18,654 nucleotides of DNA from an uncultured Eubacteriales bacterium (GTDB lineage Bacteria; Bacillota_A; Clostridia; Christensenellales; Aristaeellaceae). Below, in pieces: positions 17,475-18,654 of this stretch. The stretch lies in the NCBI GenBank assembly GCA_944333375.1, contig CALVKX010000014.1, positions 1 through 18,654 of the forward strand, given 5' to 3'. Each line of letters opens with the position of its first letter. Within the stretch, counting starts at the first letter, position 1. Both the position numbers and the translations under genes were made by a program. A model generated the notes under the pieces. The model was not told where the DNA came from and made no database searches. It was given only the letters and a program-made list of their open reading frames with translations.

Positions 17475-18485
17475 TCATTCGCGGGGCAAAAGCGCCTCGA
17501 TCTTCCCGACCACGCCGCCCTGGATCATTTTCACCGCCTGGGCGATGGCGCAGGCCAGGGCGTGGCCGCTGGAGGAGCCGTGCGCCTTGACGACGTTGCC
17601 TCGCACGCCCAAAAGGGGCGCGCCGCCGACCTCGCTGTAGTCCATGGCCTTCTTGACGCGGCCAAAGGCGGGCTTTGCCAGCAGGGCGCCGAGCTTGCTG
17701 CGCGTGTCGCTCAAAAGCTCCCGCTTAATCATGCCCATCAGGGTTCCTGCCACGCCCTCCATGAACTTGAGAATCACGTTGCCCACAAACCCGTCGCAGA
17801 CGATCACGTCCGCCTGGTCATGGGGGATTTCGCGCGCCTCGACGTTGCCCACGAAGTTGAGTCGCTTGTCGGCCTCCAGAAGCGCATAGGCCTCCTTGGT
17901 GAGCGCGCAGCCCTTCTCAGCCTCCGCGCCGTTGTTAACCAGGCCGATGCGTGGGTTTTCCAGCCCGCGCATGCCCTGCATGTAGGCGCTGCCCATCATG
18001 GCGAACTGATGCAGGTACTCGGGGCGGCAGTCCACGTTGGCGCCGCAGTCGATGAGCAGGAAATAGCCCTTGCCGTTTGGCAGAAGCGGCGCGAGTGCCG
18101 GGCGCTCGATGCCGCGCAGGCGGCCCAGGCGGAACATGCCGCCGGCGAGCACGGCGCCCGTGGAGCCGGCGGAGACGAAGGCGTCCACCTCGCCATCGCG
18201 CAGCTTGAGCATACCGTCGACGATGGCGCTCTGCTTTTTCTTGCGCACGGCCATGACCGGCGCCTCACAGTTGGTGATGACCTCGGGGCAGTCCGTGAGG
18301 GTCAGGCGCTGGCGCAGGGTGGGATCTGCCCCCGAAAAGGCTTCCTCCACCGCCGCGCGGACCGCATCCATGGGGCCTGCCAGCTCGATCTCCAGCTCCG
18401 AAAAGCGCTCCAGCGCTTCACGCGCGCCCTCGGCCGGAGCCTTGGGCGCATTGTCGCCGCCCATTGCATCCAGATAAATCTTCAT
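17475..18485 (-). CDS. plsX: Phosphate acyltransferase PlsX
   Basis: PlsX converts acyl-ACP and phosphate to acyl-phosphate, the acyl donor PlsY uses to start phospholipid synthesis. The 336-residue length is standard. Hallmarks: start MKIYLDAMGGDNAP; KKKQSAIVDGMLKLRDGEVDAFVSAG with STGAVLAGG; IERPALAPLLP; LLIDCGANVDCRPEYL; NPRIGLVNNGAEAEKG; NFVGNVEAREI; ADVIVCDGFVGNVILK; and a closing VVKAHGSSSGHA. ATG 18483-18485 has AGAGGAG at about nine bases. It lies 81 bases before acpP, whose product supplies its substrate, and 21 bases after a PQQ-propeller-like gene rather than the rpmF or fapR genes common upstream in other bacteria. Confidence 0.98.
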   Translation of the reverse strand: MKIYLDAMGGDNAPKAPAEGAREALERFSELEIELAGPMDAVRAAVEEAFSGADPTLRQRLTLTDCPEVITNCEAPVMAVRKKKQSAIVDGMLKLRDGEVDAFVSAGSTGAVLAGGMFRLGRLRGIERPALAPLLPNGKGYFLLIDCGANVDCRPEYLHQFAMMGSAYMQGMRGLENPRIGLVNNGAEAEKGCALTKEAYALLEADKRLNFVGNVEAREIPHDQADVIVCDGFVGNVILKFMEGVAGTLMGMIKRELLSDTRSKLGALLAKPAFGRVKKAMDYSEVGGAPLLGVRGNVVKAHGSSSGHALACAIAQAVKMIQGGVVGKIEALLPRE

Positions 18486-18506
18486 TTGGGATGAACTCCT
18501 CTTGTG

Positions 18507-18654
18507 TTACTCAATCTTGATGCAGTACACGCCGCCGGCATTTTTGCCCGTGGTGCCGATGACCATGAGGTTGCCATAGACGGCGGGAGAGGCATCGATG
18601 AGCAGCTGGGCGCCCTCCTCGGAAGCCGTGAGCGTCAGCGTATCCAGGATGGAG
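18507..18654 (-). CDS. C-terminal end of a PQQ-type beta-propeller-like protein
   Basis: Only the last 48 codons are in the window; the start lies beyond the right edge. The visible end contains LLIDASPAVYGNLMVIGTTG and then KNAGGVYCIKIE before the TAA stop. The pattern Ser-Pro-Ala-Val-Tyr-Gly-Asn followed by a hydrophobic strand, Gly-Thr-Thr-Gly and a tyrosine strand is that of a blade in PQQ-like/BamB-type beta-propeller repeats. The cell location and partner cannot be judged without the N-terminus. It is 21 bases upstream of plsX on the same strand, so the two are probably co-transcribed. Confidence is moderate because one blade is weak evidence. Confidence 0.6.
   Translation of the reverse strand, partial: SILDTLTLTASEEGAQLLIDASPAVYGNLMVIGTTGKNAGGVYCIKIE

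Noticed and set aside
16566..18494. A 642-codon plus-strand open frame across rnc, acpP and plsX
   Set aside because: It is antisense to three recognised genes and is a composition artefact of high GC at third positions.

Overview
The window looks like a chromosomal segment of a high-GC member of the Firmicutes (class Clostridia, possibly a Christensenellales-like gut lineage; the class is inferred from gene content and the order is a guess). The basis is a str-type ribosomal operon led by an L7Ae-like K-turn protein, the plsX-acpP-rnc-smc-ftsY order, DUF975 and TIGR01440/YwlG proteins, a VPKTG sortase-anchored protein, and strong Shine-Dalgarno sequences. Most coding DNA is very GC-rich (about 65-70% in stretches I counted); one island near 4.2-5.2 kb is much poorer (about 38-50%).

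Layout. (1) 1-3.55 kb, minus strand: a promoter at 3522-3551, a structured leader, then L7Ae-like gene, rpsL, rpsG and fusA, the last cut by the window edge. rpoBC, the usual upstream neighbours, are absent. (2) 3.6-5.5 kb: a secreted, sortase-anchored Ig-like surface protein (minus, own terminator) divergent from an XRE repressor-like gene (plus). Between them, three GTTATT half-sites, spaced about one helical turn apart, lie on the surface-protein promoter. (3) 5.5-6.7 kb: a lone Mbeg1-like (DUF2974) serine alpha/beta hydrolase (minus). (4) 6.78-9.12 kb, plus: a promoter with perfect TATAAT, then a GT4 glycosyltransferase and a YbhN/AglD-type flippase-like membrane protein joined by an ATGA overlap, ending at a two-way terminator. 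(5) 9.12-18.65 kb, minus: one long tight gene chain, from a PQQ-propeller-like protein (partial) through plsX, acpP, rnc, smc, ftsY, a DUF975 membrane protein, a RimJ/RimL-type acetyltransferase and a SpoU/TrmH RNA methyltransferase to YwlG.

The genes form ordinary housekeeping modules: translation; phospholipid entry (PlsX and ACP); dsRNA processing; chromosome organisation (SMC); and SRP-dependent membrane targeting (FtsY). The accessory part is the low-GC surface-protein/XRE locus and, less clearly, the glycolipid-type GT/flippase pair. I did not find a clearly new system such as a CRISPR array, phage, transposon or toxin-antitoxin locus. The points most worth a second look are the three-half-site operator, the ACP with Asp-Ser-Ala-Asn in place of Asp-Ser-Leu-Asp at the phosphopantetheine site, the Arg88 in S12 expected to give streptomycin resistance, and structured spacers inside the str and rnc operons.
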